Source: Alphaproteobacteria bacterium
GTDB taxonomy: Bacteria; Pseudomonadota; Alphaproteobacteria; UBA828
Reading direction: 5' to 3'
Assembly (NCBI GenBank): GCA_018668475.1
Contig: JABJCZ010000026.1
Location: 1 to 10,280 of the forward strand
Length of the DNA: 10,280 bases
This document shows, one piece after another, positions 1 to 6,928 of the stretch (position 1 is its first letter; every line of letters begins with the position of its first letter). Under the pieces are notes generated by a model. It was not told where the DNA came from and ran no database searches. It saw only the letters and a program-made list of their open reading frames with translations. The position numbers and the translations under genes are program-made.

Positions 1-18
1 AGACAGTTGGAGTAGCAG

Positions 19-288
19 ATGTCGATTACCGCAGAGCGGAAGTCGGAAGTCATTCGTGATTTCGCCAAAGGCGATAGCGATACTGGATCCCCCGAAGTAC
101 AGGTCGCAATCCTGACGGAGCGGATCAACAACCTTACGGAACACTTTCGTAGCCACAAAAAAGACCTTCATTCCAGACGTGGTCTGTTGAAGATGGTCAG
201 CCGACGCCGGCGTTTGCTGGACTACCTCAAGCGCAATGACGTCGAGCGTTATTCGACGACCATTCAGCGGTTGGGTCTACGCAAGTAA
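19..288 (+). CDS. rpsO: 30S ribosomal protein S15
   Basis: Primary 16S rRNA-binding protein of the small-subunit platform, which binds the central domain and helps S6/S18 assemble. The 89-residue product has the usual family length and is conserved throughout. It shows the SPEVQ segment near residue 24, the basic [11 protein letters not shown] block (about residues 46-56) that contacts rRNA, and the C-terminal RLGLRK ending. The ATG is preceded by GGAG at 9-12 with a normal spacer, so the start is firm. The gene is followed by a terminator-like hairpin and then pnp, the usual proteobacterial order. The upstream gene, often truB in other genomes, lies outside the window. In other bacteria S15 can repress its own translation, but no leader is visible here to judge that. 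Identification is essentially certain. Confidence 0.98.
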   Translation: MSITAERKSEVIRDFAKGDSDTGSPEVQVAILTERINNLTEHFRSHKKDLHSRRGLLKMVSRRRRLLDYLKRNDVERYSTTIQRLGLRK

Positions 289-296
289 CAGGTTTG

Positions 297-321
297 CGGG
301 GACGTTTTGCGTCCCCGTTTT
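297..321 (+). terminator. rpsO intrinsic terminator
   Basis: An 8-bp perfect GC-rich stem (297-304 pairing with 310-317) with a 5-nt loop is followed at once by four T residues (318-321), starting 9 bases after the rpsO stop codon. The T run is short, so termination may be partial. That would allow rpsO-pnp read-through transcripts, as known from enterobacteria. Confidence 0.75.
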
Positions 322-424
322 CCATTTCAGCCCGTTAATTTTGATGGCTGAATTGCGGATGGTGGGCAGGTTCCACGGCCAGGAATGGCCTGAATTTGCC
401 CGAGGCCGTCCGCTAAATCATGCA

Positions 425-454
425 GGGCAAGGCGCGTGATGGCACGCGCCGCCC
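425..454 (+). promoter_or_regulatory. pnp leader hairpin
   Basis: GC-rich inverted repeat in the rpsO-pnp gap. An 8-bp perfect stem (431-438 with 443-450) has a 4-nt loop and is extended by four further G-C pairs (425-428 with 451-454) across a 2-nt bulge. No T run follows, so it does not look like a terminator. In E. coli a stem-loop in the pnp leader is cut by RNase III and then used by PNPase to control its own message. This hairpin is much shorter than that one, and an equivalent role is only inferred. The rest of the gap (322-505) shows no convincing promoter. Confidence 0.5.
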
Positions 455-505
455 GCACGGGACGGCTGCATTGGGCGGTTGGGCCGAAGGACGAAGGGAT
501 ATCTG

Positions 506-2620
506 ATGTTTAACATTACACGTAAAGAAATTAACTGGGGCGGGCGCACGCTTGTTCTGGAATCCGGGCAAGTTGCCCGACAGGCTGATGGCGCCGTTCT
601 GGCGACCCTCGGCGAGACGAAGGTACTTTGCACCGCAGTTGCACAGAAAACTGCGCGTGAGGGCATCGACTTCTTTCCGCTGACAGTCAATTACGAGGAA
701 AAAGCTTACGCCGCAGGAAAAATCCCGGGCGGATTTTTCAAGCGCGAGGGGCGCCCGGGCGAAAAAGAAACGCTTGTTTGCCGACTAATTGATCGCCCCA
801 TCCGGCCGCTATTTGCCAAGGGGTTTCTGAATGAGACCCAGGTCATCTGCACCGTGCTGTCTCACGATATGGAAAATGACCCAGACGTCGTGGCGTTGGT
901 GGGTGCATCGGCAGCCCTGACAATCTCTGGCATTCCATTCCTTGGTCCCATCGGTGGTTGCCGGGTTGGGTATATGGACGGCGAGTATGTGCTTAATCCG
1001 AGCCTCGCTGACCGCAAAGAGTCGTCACTTGATCTCGTTGTTGCCGGCACACAGGACGGCGTGCTGATGGTTGAGTCCGAAGCCTCTGAGCTGTCGGAAG
1101 AAATCATGCTGGGCGCCGTGAATTTCGGCCATGACCAGATGCAGACGGCAATTGATGGAATCATTGATTTTGCTGAGTCCTGCGCCAAGGACCCGTGGCC
1201 TATTCCGGTCAAGGAAGTTGACGAAGCATTGGCCACAAAACTACGCGCGGCTGCTGAGAGCGGCCTTCGCGAGGCCTATACCATTCAGTCCAAGGCCGAG
1301 CGTCAGGTCAAGATTTCGGCCGTCAAGGACGACGCCATTGCACAGCTGACGGCGGACGAAGATGGACCGAGCCGCGAAACCGTCTCCGGCATGTTCAAGG
1401 ACATGGAGCGCAGTATCGTTCGTGGTCAGGTGATTGAGACTGGCGGGCGCATTGATGGTCGCGCCACCACCGATATTCGCCCCATTGAATGCGAAGTTGG
1501 CGTGCTACCGCGTAGCCACGGCTCGGCGTTGTTCACCCGTGGTGAAACCCAGGCTTTGGTCGTGACGACACTCGGCACCGGCCAGGATTCGCAGATCATG
1601 GATACGCTTGAAGGCGAATACCGCGAAGCGTTCATGTTGCACTACAATTTCCCACCTTTCTCGGTTGGTGAGGCACGGTTCCTGCGTGGTCCCGGCCGGC
1701 GTGAAGTTGGACATGGCAAACTGGCATGGCGAGCCATCCATCCGCTGCTGCCGAGTGATGAAGAGTTTCCCTACACCATGCGGATCGTGTCGGAAGTAAC
1801 CGAATCCAACGGCTCGTCCTCGATGGCGACTGTCTGTGGTTCATCGCTGTCGATGATGGATGCAGGTGTGCCGCTCAAAGAGCCGGTGGCAGGTATCGCC
1901 ATGGGTCTCATCAAGGAAGGCGACAAGTTCGCCGTGCTCTCAGATATTCTGGGCGACGAAGATCATCTCGGTGACATGGATTTCAAGGTTGCCGGTACGG
2001 CAAACGGGATCACCTCGCTGCAGATGGACATCAAGATCACCAGCATCACTCGGGAAATCATGGAAACCGCCCTCAATCAGGCTCGGGGCGGGCGCCTGCA
2101 TATTCTGGCTGAAATGGAGAAGGCGCTGTCGACCGCGCGTGAAACCGTCAGCGATCAGGCACCGCGGATCACGGTTATTCAGATTCCACGTGATCGTATT
2201 CGGGAGATTATTGGCCCGGGCGGCAAGATCATTCGCGAGATCTGCGAGACCACAGGCACCAAGATCGATATCGAGGATGATGGCACCGTCAAGGTAGCGG
2301 CCGTTGAAAGCGAAGCGTCCGAAGCGGCTCTCCAGATGATCCGCGACATCGTTGCTGAGCCGGAAGTCGGCGTTATCTACACCGGCAAGGTCGTCAAGAT
2401 TGTCGATTTCGGCGCCTTCGTGAACTTCATGGGCAAGCGTGACGGACTGGTTCATATCAGTGAAATCGCGCAGGAGCGAGTATCCAGCGTGGCCGATGTC
2501 CTGAGCGAAGGTCAGGAGGTCAAAGTCAAGGTTCTGGGTGTTGATAATCGCGGCAAGGTAAAACTCAGCATGAAAGTCGTCGATCAGGCGACCGGCGAGG
2601 AGATTACCAAAGAGGCGTAA
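506..2620 (+). CDS. pnp: polynucleotide phosphorylase (PNPase)
   Basis: Phosphorolytic 3'-to-5' exoribonuclease, normally a trimer and a degradosome partner, which releases nucleoside diphosphates and can also add 3' tails. The 704-residue product has the full domain set. The first RNase PH-like domain contains [10 protein letters not shown] (residues 75-84). An all-helical linker follows, then the catalytic second RNase PH-like domain. A KH domain carries the GPGG loop at 570-573, and an S1 domain runs from about 622 to 692. In the signature [12 protein letters not shown], residues D486, D492 and K494 fall at the same numbers as the catalytic residues of the E. coli enzyme. The ATG at 506 is chosen because MFNITRKEI is a typical PNPase N-terminus and a purine-rich AAGG-type ribosome site lies just upstream. 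An in-frame TTG at 479 would add nine non-conserved residues. The gene is intact. Confidence 0.97.
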   Translation: MFNITRKEINWGGRTLVLESGQVARQADGAVLATLGETKVLCTAVAQKTAREGIDFFPLTVNYEEKAYAAGKIPGGFFKREGRPGEKETLVCRLIDRPIRPLFAKGFLNETQVICTVLSHDMENDPDVVALVGASAALTISGIPFLGPIGGCRVGYMDGEYVLNPSLADRKESSLDLVVAGTQDGVLMVESEASELSEEIMLGAVNFGHDQMQTAIDGIIDFAESCAKDPWPIPVKEVDEALATKLRAAAESGLREAYTIQSKAERQVKISAVKDDAIAQLTADEDGPSRETVSGMFKDMERSIVRGQVIETGGRIDGRATTDIRPIECEVGVLPRSHGSALFTRGETQALVVTTLGTGQDSQIMDTLEGEYREAFMLHYNFPPFSVGEARFLRGPGRREVGHGKLAWRAIHPLLPSDEEFPYTMRIVSEVTESNGSSSMATVCGSSLSMMDAGVPLKEPVAGIAMGLIKEGDKFAVLSDILGDEDHLGDMDFKVAGTANGITSLQMDIKITSITREIMETALNQARGGRLHILAEMEKALSTARETVSDQAPRITVIQIPRDRIREIIGPGGKIIREICETTGTKIDIEDDGTVKVAAVESEASEAALQMIRDIVAEPEVGVIYTGKVVKIVDFGAFVNFMGKRDGLVHISEIAQERVSSVADVLSEGQEVKVKVLGVDNRGKVKLSMKVVDQATGEEITKEA

Positions 2621-2676
2621 ACCGCCTGATTGCGAAATCGACGTAAGGTAACGCGAGTAAGGGTGTATTAAGGTGT

Positions 2677-2702
2677 GTGCCGGGTGACTTGTCATCCGGC
2701 AC
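2677..2702 (+). terminator. hairpin downstream of pnp
   Basis: A 12-bp stem (2677-2688 with 2691-2702, one G-T pair) closes on TT; opening the last pair gives a CTTG tetraloop. It lies 57 bases after the pnp stop. A C-rich stretch rather than a T run follows, so it may stabilise the 3' end, stop an exonuclease, or terminate with a factor's help. A smaller imperfect hairpin (about 2708-2726) follows. Apart from these, the 199-base gap to the next gene holds no gene I can support. Confidence 0.45.
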
Positions 2703-2819
2703 CCCTTGACCCACATTATGGGGGTCCGTGCAGGACTCAAGATTGGCGACAGTGCAGCCTCACCCGAGGCAGGACCGGTCAGTCGACCTGTCCAGGACCT
2801 TGAAAGGGCGATTTGAAAC

Positions 2820-4217
2820 GTGAGCAGCGTTAGTCCTCTGTTTGTCTCGGGTGCCGAGGTCTGGCCGCTGATAGAAGGCGGCAAGGGCATTGGTGTCAGC
2901 ACCGGACAAAGCTCTGGTGCCTGGGCGTCAGCCGGGGGCGTTGGTACGTTTTCCGCTGTTAACGCGGATTCTTACGATGCCGATGGCAATCCGATCCCGC
3001 AGATCTATCACGCCCGCACGCGTAAAGACCGGCATGACGAGCTGGTGAAATACGCAATTGATGGCGGTGTCGCGCAAGCGCAGATTGCCCATGAAATATC
3101 GGGCGGCCGTGGTCGGTTGCACGTCAATGTGTTGTGGGAGATGGGCGGCGCCGAGCGTGTGCTGTGTGGTGTTCTTGATCGCACACGCGGCATTGTTCAT
3201 GGTGTTACATGCGGCGCCGGTATGCCCTACAGAATTGCAGAGATCGCCGCGAAATACGGCATTTATTATTATCCCATCGTGTCATCGGGCCGTGCCTTCA
3301 ACGCACTCTGGCGCCGCGCGTATCACAAAGTATCGGACTGGCTCGGCGGCGTGGTGTACGAGGACCCCTGGCGGGCTGGCGGTCACAACGGGTTATCCAA
3401 CAGCGAAAACCCGGATGTTCCCGAAGACCCCTATCCGCGAGTTGCTGAACTCAGAACTCTGATGAATAGCGTCGGGCTGAACACCGTGCCCATCATTATG
3501 GCGGGCGGCGTGTGGTGCATCGACGATTGGTCCGACTGGCTTGATAATCCGGAGATTGGCCCGGTCGCGTTTCAGTTCGGTACCCGCCCGCTGGTCACGA
3601 CCGAAAGCCCGATTTCCGAGGTGTGGAAGCGCAAGCTGATAACACTAAAAGAGGGCGACGTCGGGTTGAACCGCTTCAGTCCCACGGGGTTCTACTCGTC
3701 GGCGGTGCGCAACCGGTTTATTGAGGAGCTGGAGCAACGCGAGCAACGTCAGGTGGCATTTACCACCGAGCCCATTGGCGACCATAGCGTCGAGAGCAGT
3801 TACGGCATGCGGGGGCGCACGTATTATCTGACTCTCGGGGACAATGCTCGGGTCGAGAGTTGGCTTGCCCAGGGATTTGATACGGCCCTGAAAACGCCTG
3901 ACAGCACGCTCATTTTTGTGACTAAGGACCGGGCCCGCGAGATTCGCAAGGATCAGGCAGACTGCATGGGCTGCCTGTCTCAGTGTCGCTTCAGCAACTG
4001 GGCCGCTAATCCACGCGGTACCACTGGCAAAAAGGCCGATCCGCGCAGCTTCTGTATCCAGAAGACCCTGCAGGATATTATTCACGGCGACGATGTGGAC
4101 GACCAGCTGATGTTTTCCGGGCACGGCGCCTATCGGTTCGCTGACGACCCTTATTATGCCAATGGATTTATCCCGACTGTGGCCCAGCTAATGGAGCGTT
4201 TGCTCACTGGGCGGTGA
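2820..4217 (+). CDS. nitronate monooxygenase-family flavoprotein with C-terminal Cys cluster
   Basis: Predicted FMN-dependent TIM-barrel oxidoreductase of the nitronate monooxygenase (2-nitropropane dioxygenase) family, whose studied members oxidise alkyl nitronates such as propionate 3-nitronate. Family features in order: a Gly-rich N-terminus; HGVTCGAGMP near residue 130; the AGGH motif with H189 in the place of the catalytic base; VPIIMAGGVW (about 223-232), resembling the FMN-phosphate loop; and the FQFGTRPLVTTES segment. At 465 residues it is about 100 longer than classical members. The extra C-terminal part has C382, C385, C389 and C412 (CX2CX3CX22C), which could hold an Fe-S cluster or zinc. 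The start is GTG with AAAGGG at 2803-2808 (spacer about 11); no better in-frame start is seen. It stands alone between pnp and irr. The family call is good. The substrate is unknown, and an enoyl-reductase-like role for this branch cannot be excluded. Confidence 0.8.
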   Translation: MSSVSPLFVSGAEVWPLIEGGKGIGVSTGQSSGAWASAGGVGTFSAVNADSYDADGNPIPQIYHARTRKDRHDELVKYAIDGGVAQAQIAHEISGGRGRLHVNVLWEMGGAERVLCGVLDRTRGIVHGVTCGAGMPYRIAEIAAKYGIYYYPIVSSGRAFNALWRRAYHKVSDWLGGVVYEDPWRAGGHNGLSNSENPDVPEDPYPRVAELRTLMNSVGLNTVPIIMAGGVWCIDDWSDWLDNPEIGPVAFQFGTRPLVTTESPISEVWKRKLITLKEGDVGLNRFSPTGFYSSAVRNRFIEELEQREQRQVAFTTEPIGDHSVESSYGMRGRTYYLTLGDNARVESWLAQGFDTALKTPDSTLIFVTKDRAREIRKDQADCMGCLSQCRFSNWAANPRGTTGKKADPRSFCIQKTLQDIIHGDDVDDQLMFSGHGAYRFADDPYYANGFIPTVAQLMERLLTGR

Positions 4218-4308
4218 TGGCTGGTCGAGTGAGGCTGCCGCCGCCGCCGGTCAGGTGAGATGAGCCTTTAACTTGGTTTTTGTCCAAATTGAGCTAAGTA
4301 GAACGTTG

Positions 4309-4743
4309 ATGACGCAGGACACTCAAAAATTCGGACCAGATGCTGCGGTAATTGCGCAGTTGCGCAATGCCGGTTTGCGCCCGACCCGTCAGCGCATTGC
4401 GCTGGCAGAGCGCCTGTTTTCCGGCGCTGATCGGCATGTGACGGCAGAGAAACTACACGCCGAAGCGCTAGCTGCCGACGTGCAGGTTTCATTGGCCACC
4501 GTCTACAATACGCTCAATCAATTCACGCGCGCAGGCTTGCTACGTGAGCTGGTTGTTGATGCCGGGCGGTCCTATTTCGATACGAACACCAGCGTCCACC
4601 ACCATTTTTTCTTCGAAAAATCCGGTCAGTTGGTGGATGTTCCAGGTGACAGTGTGCGTTTTTCTGCCTTGCCGTCAGCACCCGCTGGCTGCACCATTTC
4701 CGGTGTCGATATTATTATTCGGTTGAGTGACGAGAACCGCTGA
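4309..4743 (+). CDS. irr: iron response regulator Irr (Fur family)
   Basis: Fur-superfamily transcription factor of the alphaproteobacterial Irr type. Studied Irr proteins accumulate under iron limitation, bind ICE operators, repress iron-using or iron-storage genes and activate uptake genes, and are inactivated or degraded when heme is available. The 144-residue product has LRPTRQRIAL, then a winged helix with recognition helix SLATVYNTLNQF. It also has the Irr-type stretch DTNTSVHHHFF, whose H97-H99 correspond to the His-rich heme/metal site. The dimerisation part follows. No Cys-Pro heme regulatory motif is present, and the only cysteine is C128. Irr proteins without that motif are known, for example in Rhizobium leguminosarum. 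The ATG at 4309 fits family N-termini, but no clear Shine-Dalgarno precedes it; an in-frame TTG at 4273 is less likely. A matching operator lies 97 bases beyond its stop, upstream of rubrerythrin. I see no terminator after it. Confidence 0.9.
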   Translation: MTQDTQKFGPDAAVIAQLRNAGLRPTRQRIALAERLFSGADRHVTAEKLHAEALAADVQVSLATVYNTLNQFTRAGLLRELVVDAGRSYFDTNTSVHHHFFFEKSGQLVDVPGDSVRFSALPSAPAGCTISGVDIIIRLSDENR

Positions 4744-4840
4744 CCGCAGGGTTCCACCGGCAGCGCCTGGGTGCGCCCCTGTTGGACAATAGCGATAGCC
4801 TCATCGGGCGCTAAAGCGCAACATTCCCCCACGACCTTTG

Positions 4841-4855
4841 TTAGAATAATTCTAA
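4841..4855. promoter_or_regulatory. iron control element (ICE), predicted Irr operator
   Basis: Perfect 7-1-7 palindrome TTAGAATAATTCTAA. It matches the known ICE pattern TTAGAA-N3-TTCTAA bound by Irr in alphaproteobacteria. It sits five bases upstream of the -35 box of the rubrerythrin promoter, and irr is the adjacent upstream gene. Centred near -48 from the expected transcription start, it could either repress by blocking RNA polymerase or activate by contacting it, so position alone does not settle the sign. It also resembles PerR-type Fur-family boxes (12 of 14 fixed positions), but Irr is the regulator encoded next door. Confidence 0.82.
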
Positions 4856-4860
4856 TATAG

Positions 4861-4889
4861 TTGACGCCCTAGGTGTGTGTGCGTATAAC
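4861..4889 (+). promoter_or_regulatory. sigma-70-type promoter of rubrerythrin
   Basis: TTGACG (4861-4866) and TATAAC (4884-4889) are separated by 17 bases, five of six matches to consensus in each box. The start point would be near 4896, giving a leader of about 100 bases before the rubrerythrin ATG. It is the clearest promoter in the window, and the ICE palindrome lies immediately upstream. Confidence 0.75.
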
Positions 4890-4925
4890 AGGCGCTGACC
4901 TCGTGTTGCTCGTGCCTACCGGAAT

Positions 4926-4968
4926 CAGCAGACCAAACTGCTGCCCGTGGGAAAGCAGCGCATTTTTT
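4926..4968 (+). promoter_or_regulatory. competing hairpins in the rubrerythrin leader
   Basis: Two mutually exclusive stems are possible. CAGCAG (4926-4931) pairs with CTGCTG (4938-4943). Alternatively GCTGC (4940-4944) pairs with GCAGC (4955-4959), a stem followed closely by a run of six T (4963-4968). The layout resembles an antiterminator/terminator pair, but the stems are only 5-6 bp and the loop of the second is wide. I see no known riboswitch or leader peptide. Confidence 0.25.
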
Positions 4969-4998
4969 GAAAAGACGCGTTATTAGGGAGAGAATTCC

Positions 4999-5418
4999 AT
5001 GCCTGGACTTAAGGGAACACAGACCGAACAGAACCTGAAGGACGCCTTTGCTGGCGAATCCCAGGCCAACCGCCGCTACCTTTACTTCGCCCGTAAGGCC
5101 GACGTTGAAGGCTACAACGATGTGTCGACGATCTTCCGCTCCACCGCGGAAGGTGAGACCGGCCATGCCCACGGGCACCTCGATTTTCTGCAGGAAACCG
5201 GTGACCCAGCAACCGGGATGCCCATCGGTGGCACCAAGGAAAACCTTGCCGCTTCCGTCGCTGGCGAAACGCACGAATACACGGATATGTATCCGGGCAT
5301 GGCGCGCTCCGCCCGCGAAGAAGGTTTTGACGAGATCGCCGACTGGTTTGAAACCCTGGCGAAGGCTGAAAAGTCCCACGCTGGTCGTTTCCAAAAGGCG
5401 TTCGACAGCCTTGATTAG
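4999..5418 (+). CDS. rbr: rubrerythrin, di-iron domain only
   Basis: Cytoplasmic ferritin-like di-iron peroxidase that reduces hydrogen peroxide to water. The 139-residue product is a four-helix bundle with the expected iron ligands: E20 in GESQAN, E53 and H56 in EGETGH, E90 and E93 in GETHEY, and E124 and H127 in EKSH. Classical rubrerythrins end in a rubredoxin domain with two CXXC pairs that feeds electrons to the di-iron site. This protein stops after the bundle and has no cysteine, so it needs an external donor. The ATG has a strong AGGGAGAG ribosome site just upstream. It has its own promoter and ICE operator. A strong hairpin separates it from the Fe-S oxidoreductase and DUF3501 genes, which are frequent neighbours of such rubrerythrins. 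A role in iron handling rather than peroxide removal is possible but less likely. Confidence 0.92.
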   Translation: MPGLKGTQTEQNLKDAFAGESQANRRYLYFARKADVEGYNDVSTIFRSTAEGETGHAHGHLDFLQETGDPATGMPIGGTKENLAASVAGETHEYTDMYPGMARSAREEGFDEIADWFETLAKAEKSHAGRFQKAFDSLD

Positions 5419-5441
5419 ACAATAATCGTCTGATCTCTTCT

Positions 5442-5493
5442 CTTATCCGCTCTGCGCCATCGTTGCGTGAGCGCAGAGCGGATAAGAATTTTT
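5442..5493 (+). terminator. strong intrinsic terminator after rubrerythrin
   Basis: A 16-bp perfect stem, CTTATCCGCTCTGCGC (5442-5457) with its exact complement at 5471-5486, has a 13-nt loop and is followed by AATTTTT (5487-5493). It is the longest perfect inverted repeat in the window. It starts 23 bases after the rubrerythrin stop and ends 36 bases before the next ATG, leaving little room for a separate promoter. Downstream expression may therefore depend on partial read-through. Confidence 0.9.
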
Positions 5494-5529
5494 CTGCTGC
5501 CAGTACACGACCTGTCACCGAGGGATTTC

Positions 5530-6891
5530 ATGACGGACGATATCGGCGCCCCCACACGTCATCCGGTCGCTTGGCAAGACGATGAATTCTACGACAAGCA
5601 GAAACTTGACGCTGAGATGCGGCGGGTTTTCGATATCTGTCATGGATGTCGCCGGTGCTTCAATCTGTGTGACTCCTTCCCCCGCCTGTTTGATCTGGTT
5701 GACGAGGCGGAAGACATGGAGATCGAGGGTGTTGCCTCGGCCGACTTCAAATCCGTCGTTGACGCCTGCACCCTGTGCGATCTGTGTTTCATGAGCATGT
5801 GCCCCTACACGCCGCCGCATGAATGGCAGATCGATTTTCCGCACCTCATGCTGCGTTATCGTGCGGTCGAGCATCGCGACGGAATTAGCGCGACATCAGC
5901 GAGCCCGAGGTTGGCTGAAACTGACGCAAATGGCCGGCTTGCCCGGTTTTTGGGTCCGGTCATGAATTGGGCATCCGACGCGGACAATGGTTTGACCCGG
6001 CCGGTGCTGGAAAAAGTCGCCGGGGTTCACCGTGACGCCGTATTGCCAAAATTTGCAGGCAAAAGCCTCGTCAGGCGAGCGAAAGTTGCACCGCCCGCCG
6101 TCAACAGCGAAGCACCTGCTCATGGCCGCAAGGTCGCGCTGTTTGCAACGTGTTTTTCCAATTACAACAATCCGGCCATTGGCGAGGCCGCCCTTCGGGT
6201 ATTGGCGCATAACGGCGTCGAGGCAGAGGTTGTCTACCCGGGATGTTGTGGCATGCCGCAACTGGAGCAGGGTGACATCGCTCGCGTTGCCGACTCTGCC
6301 CGCAATGCTGCCAGCGTTCTCGTGCCTTACATAGAGCGGGGGTATGACATCGTCGCCCTGGTGCCCAGTTGCGCATTAATGCTGAAAATGGAGTGGCCGT
6401 TGATCGTTCCGGATGATGCGGCGGTGCGCACTCTGGCCGACCATAGTTTTGATATTCCGGAATACATCGTCGATATCGCCCGCAAGGATGGACTGGCCGA
6501 CGGCCTAGAGCCGCTTGAGGGTGGCGTTACCTTGCATCTTGCCTGCCACGCCCGTGCCCAGAACATGGGGCGAAAGGCGGCTGATATGCTTGCACTGGTG
6601 CCGGATACAACGGTTGACGTCATCGAGCGTTGTTCCGGGCACGGTGGCTCAATCGGCGTGACCAAAGACTTCCATGACGTCGCTGTCAAAGTCGGCCGAC
6701 CGGTGGCGCGGCAGAGCCTGCAAAAGGCCAACAAATTTGTCAGTTCCGAATGCCCCCTCGCTGCCGTGCATATTGTCGAAGGCATGTCGCGTTTTGCCGA
6801 AAAGGAAGAGGACGGCGCGTCCATGATGCCGGCCGACGGGATGGCCTTTCATCCCATTGAATTATTTGCCCGGGCCTACGGGCTCAATTGA
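5530..6891 (+). CDS. heterodisulfide reductase-related Fe-S oxidoreductase
   Basis: Predicted soluble electron-transfer protein of 453 residues, related to GlpC/HdrD-type subunits. Two ferredoxin-like motifs come first: C37, C40, C43, C47 (CX2CX2CX3C, followed by Asp rather than the usual Pro) and C80, C83, C86, C91 (CX2CX2CX4CP). Two cysteine-rich CCG-type domains follow. The first has C208, C239-C240-G241 and C281. The second has C339, C368-S369-G370 and C408, so its CCG is altered to CSG. This suggests two [4Fe-4S] clusters and perhaps one non-cubane cluster or a redox thiol site. No membrane segment or flavin domain is seen, so it needs a partner. The ATG at 5530 has GAGG upstream. An in-frame GTG at 5467 lies in the terminator loop and is rejected. 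Placement between rubrerythrin and DUF3501 suggests it supplies electrons to rubrerythrin, which is an inference from context. Confidence 0.85.
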   Translation: MTDDIGAPTRHPVAWQDDEFYDKQKLDAEMRRVFDICHGCRRCFNLCDSFPRLFDLVDEAEDMEIEGVASADFKSVVDACTLCDLCFMSMCPYTPPHEWQIDFPHLMLRYRAVEHRDGISATSASPRLAETDANGRLARFLGPVMNWASDADNGLTRPVLEKVAGVHRDAVLPKFAGKSLVRRAKVAPPAVNSEAPAHGRKVALFATCFSNYNNPAIGEAALRVLAHNGVEAEVVYPGCCGMPQLEQGDIARVADSARNAASVLVPYIERGYDIVALVPSCALMLKMEWPLIVPDDAAVRTLADHSFDIPEYIVDIARKDGLADGLEPLEGGVTLHLACHARAQNMGRKAADMLALVPDTTVDVIERCSGHGGSIGVTKDFHDVAVKVGRPVARQSLQKANKFVSSECPLAAVHIVEGMSRFAEKEEDGASMMPADGMAFHPIELFARAYGLN

Positions 6892-6928
6892 GTGCCCTAG
6901 GCTGGCACAACAGGGTTCAGGAAACAGC

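Noticed and set aside
2706..2734. TTGACC as a -35 box of a promoter for the flavoprotein gene
   Set aside because: No -10-like sequence is present at 16-18 bases spacing, and the box lies in a small inverted repeat right after the post-pnp hairpin.
1940..2902. A 320-codon open frame on the minus strand across the end of pnp and into the next gene
   Set aside because: It runs antisense to strongly conserved PNPase KH and S1 coding sequence and extends over the start of the flavoprotein gene. Its product has no recognisable motif. It is a frame shadow typical of GC-rich DNA.
4238..4250. CCG-triplet run between the flavoprotein gene and irr
   Set aside because: A few CCG/GCC triplets are expected by chance in GC-rich intergenic DNA. 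There is no hairpin and no operator symmetry.
4291..4303. GCTAAGTAGAAC just before irr as a degenerate ICE for autoregulation
   Set aside because: It contains only fragments of the half-sites in the wrong order and has no dyad symmetry, unlike the perfect palindrome at 4841.
4762..4812. Terminator for irr in the gap before the ICE
   Set aside because: Only short or widely spaced inverted repeats (for example AGCGCC with GGCGCT about 40 bases apart, and GCGC pairs) are found, with no T run.
5467..5529. An upstream GTG start for the Fe-S oxidoreductase, adding 21 residues
   Set aside because: It begins in the loop of the rubrerythrin terminator and would be translated through the second arm of its stem. 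The ATG at 5530 has its own ribosome site and matches the usual N-terminus better.
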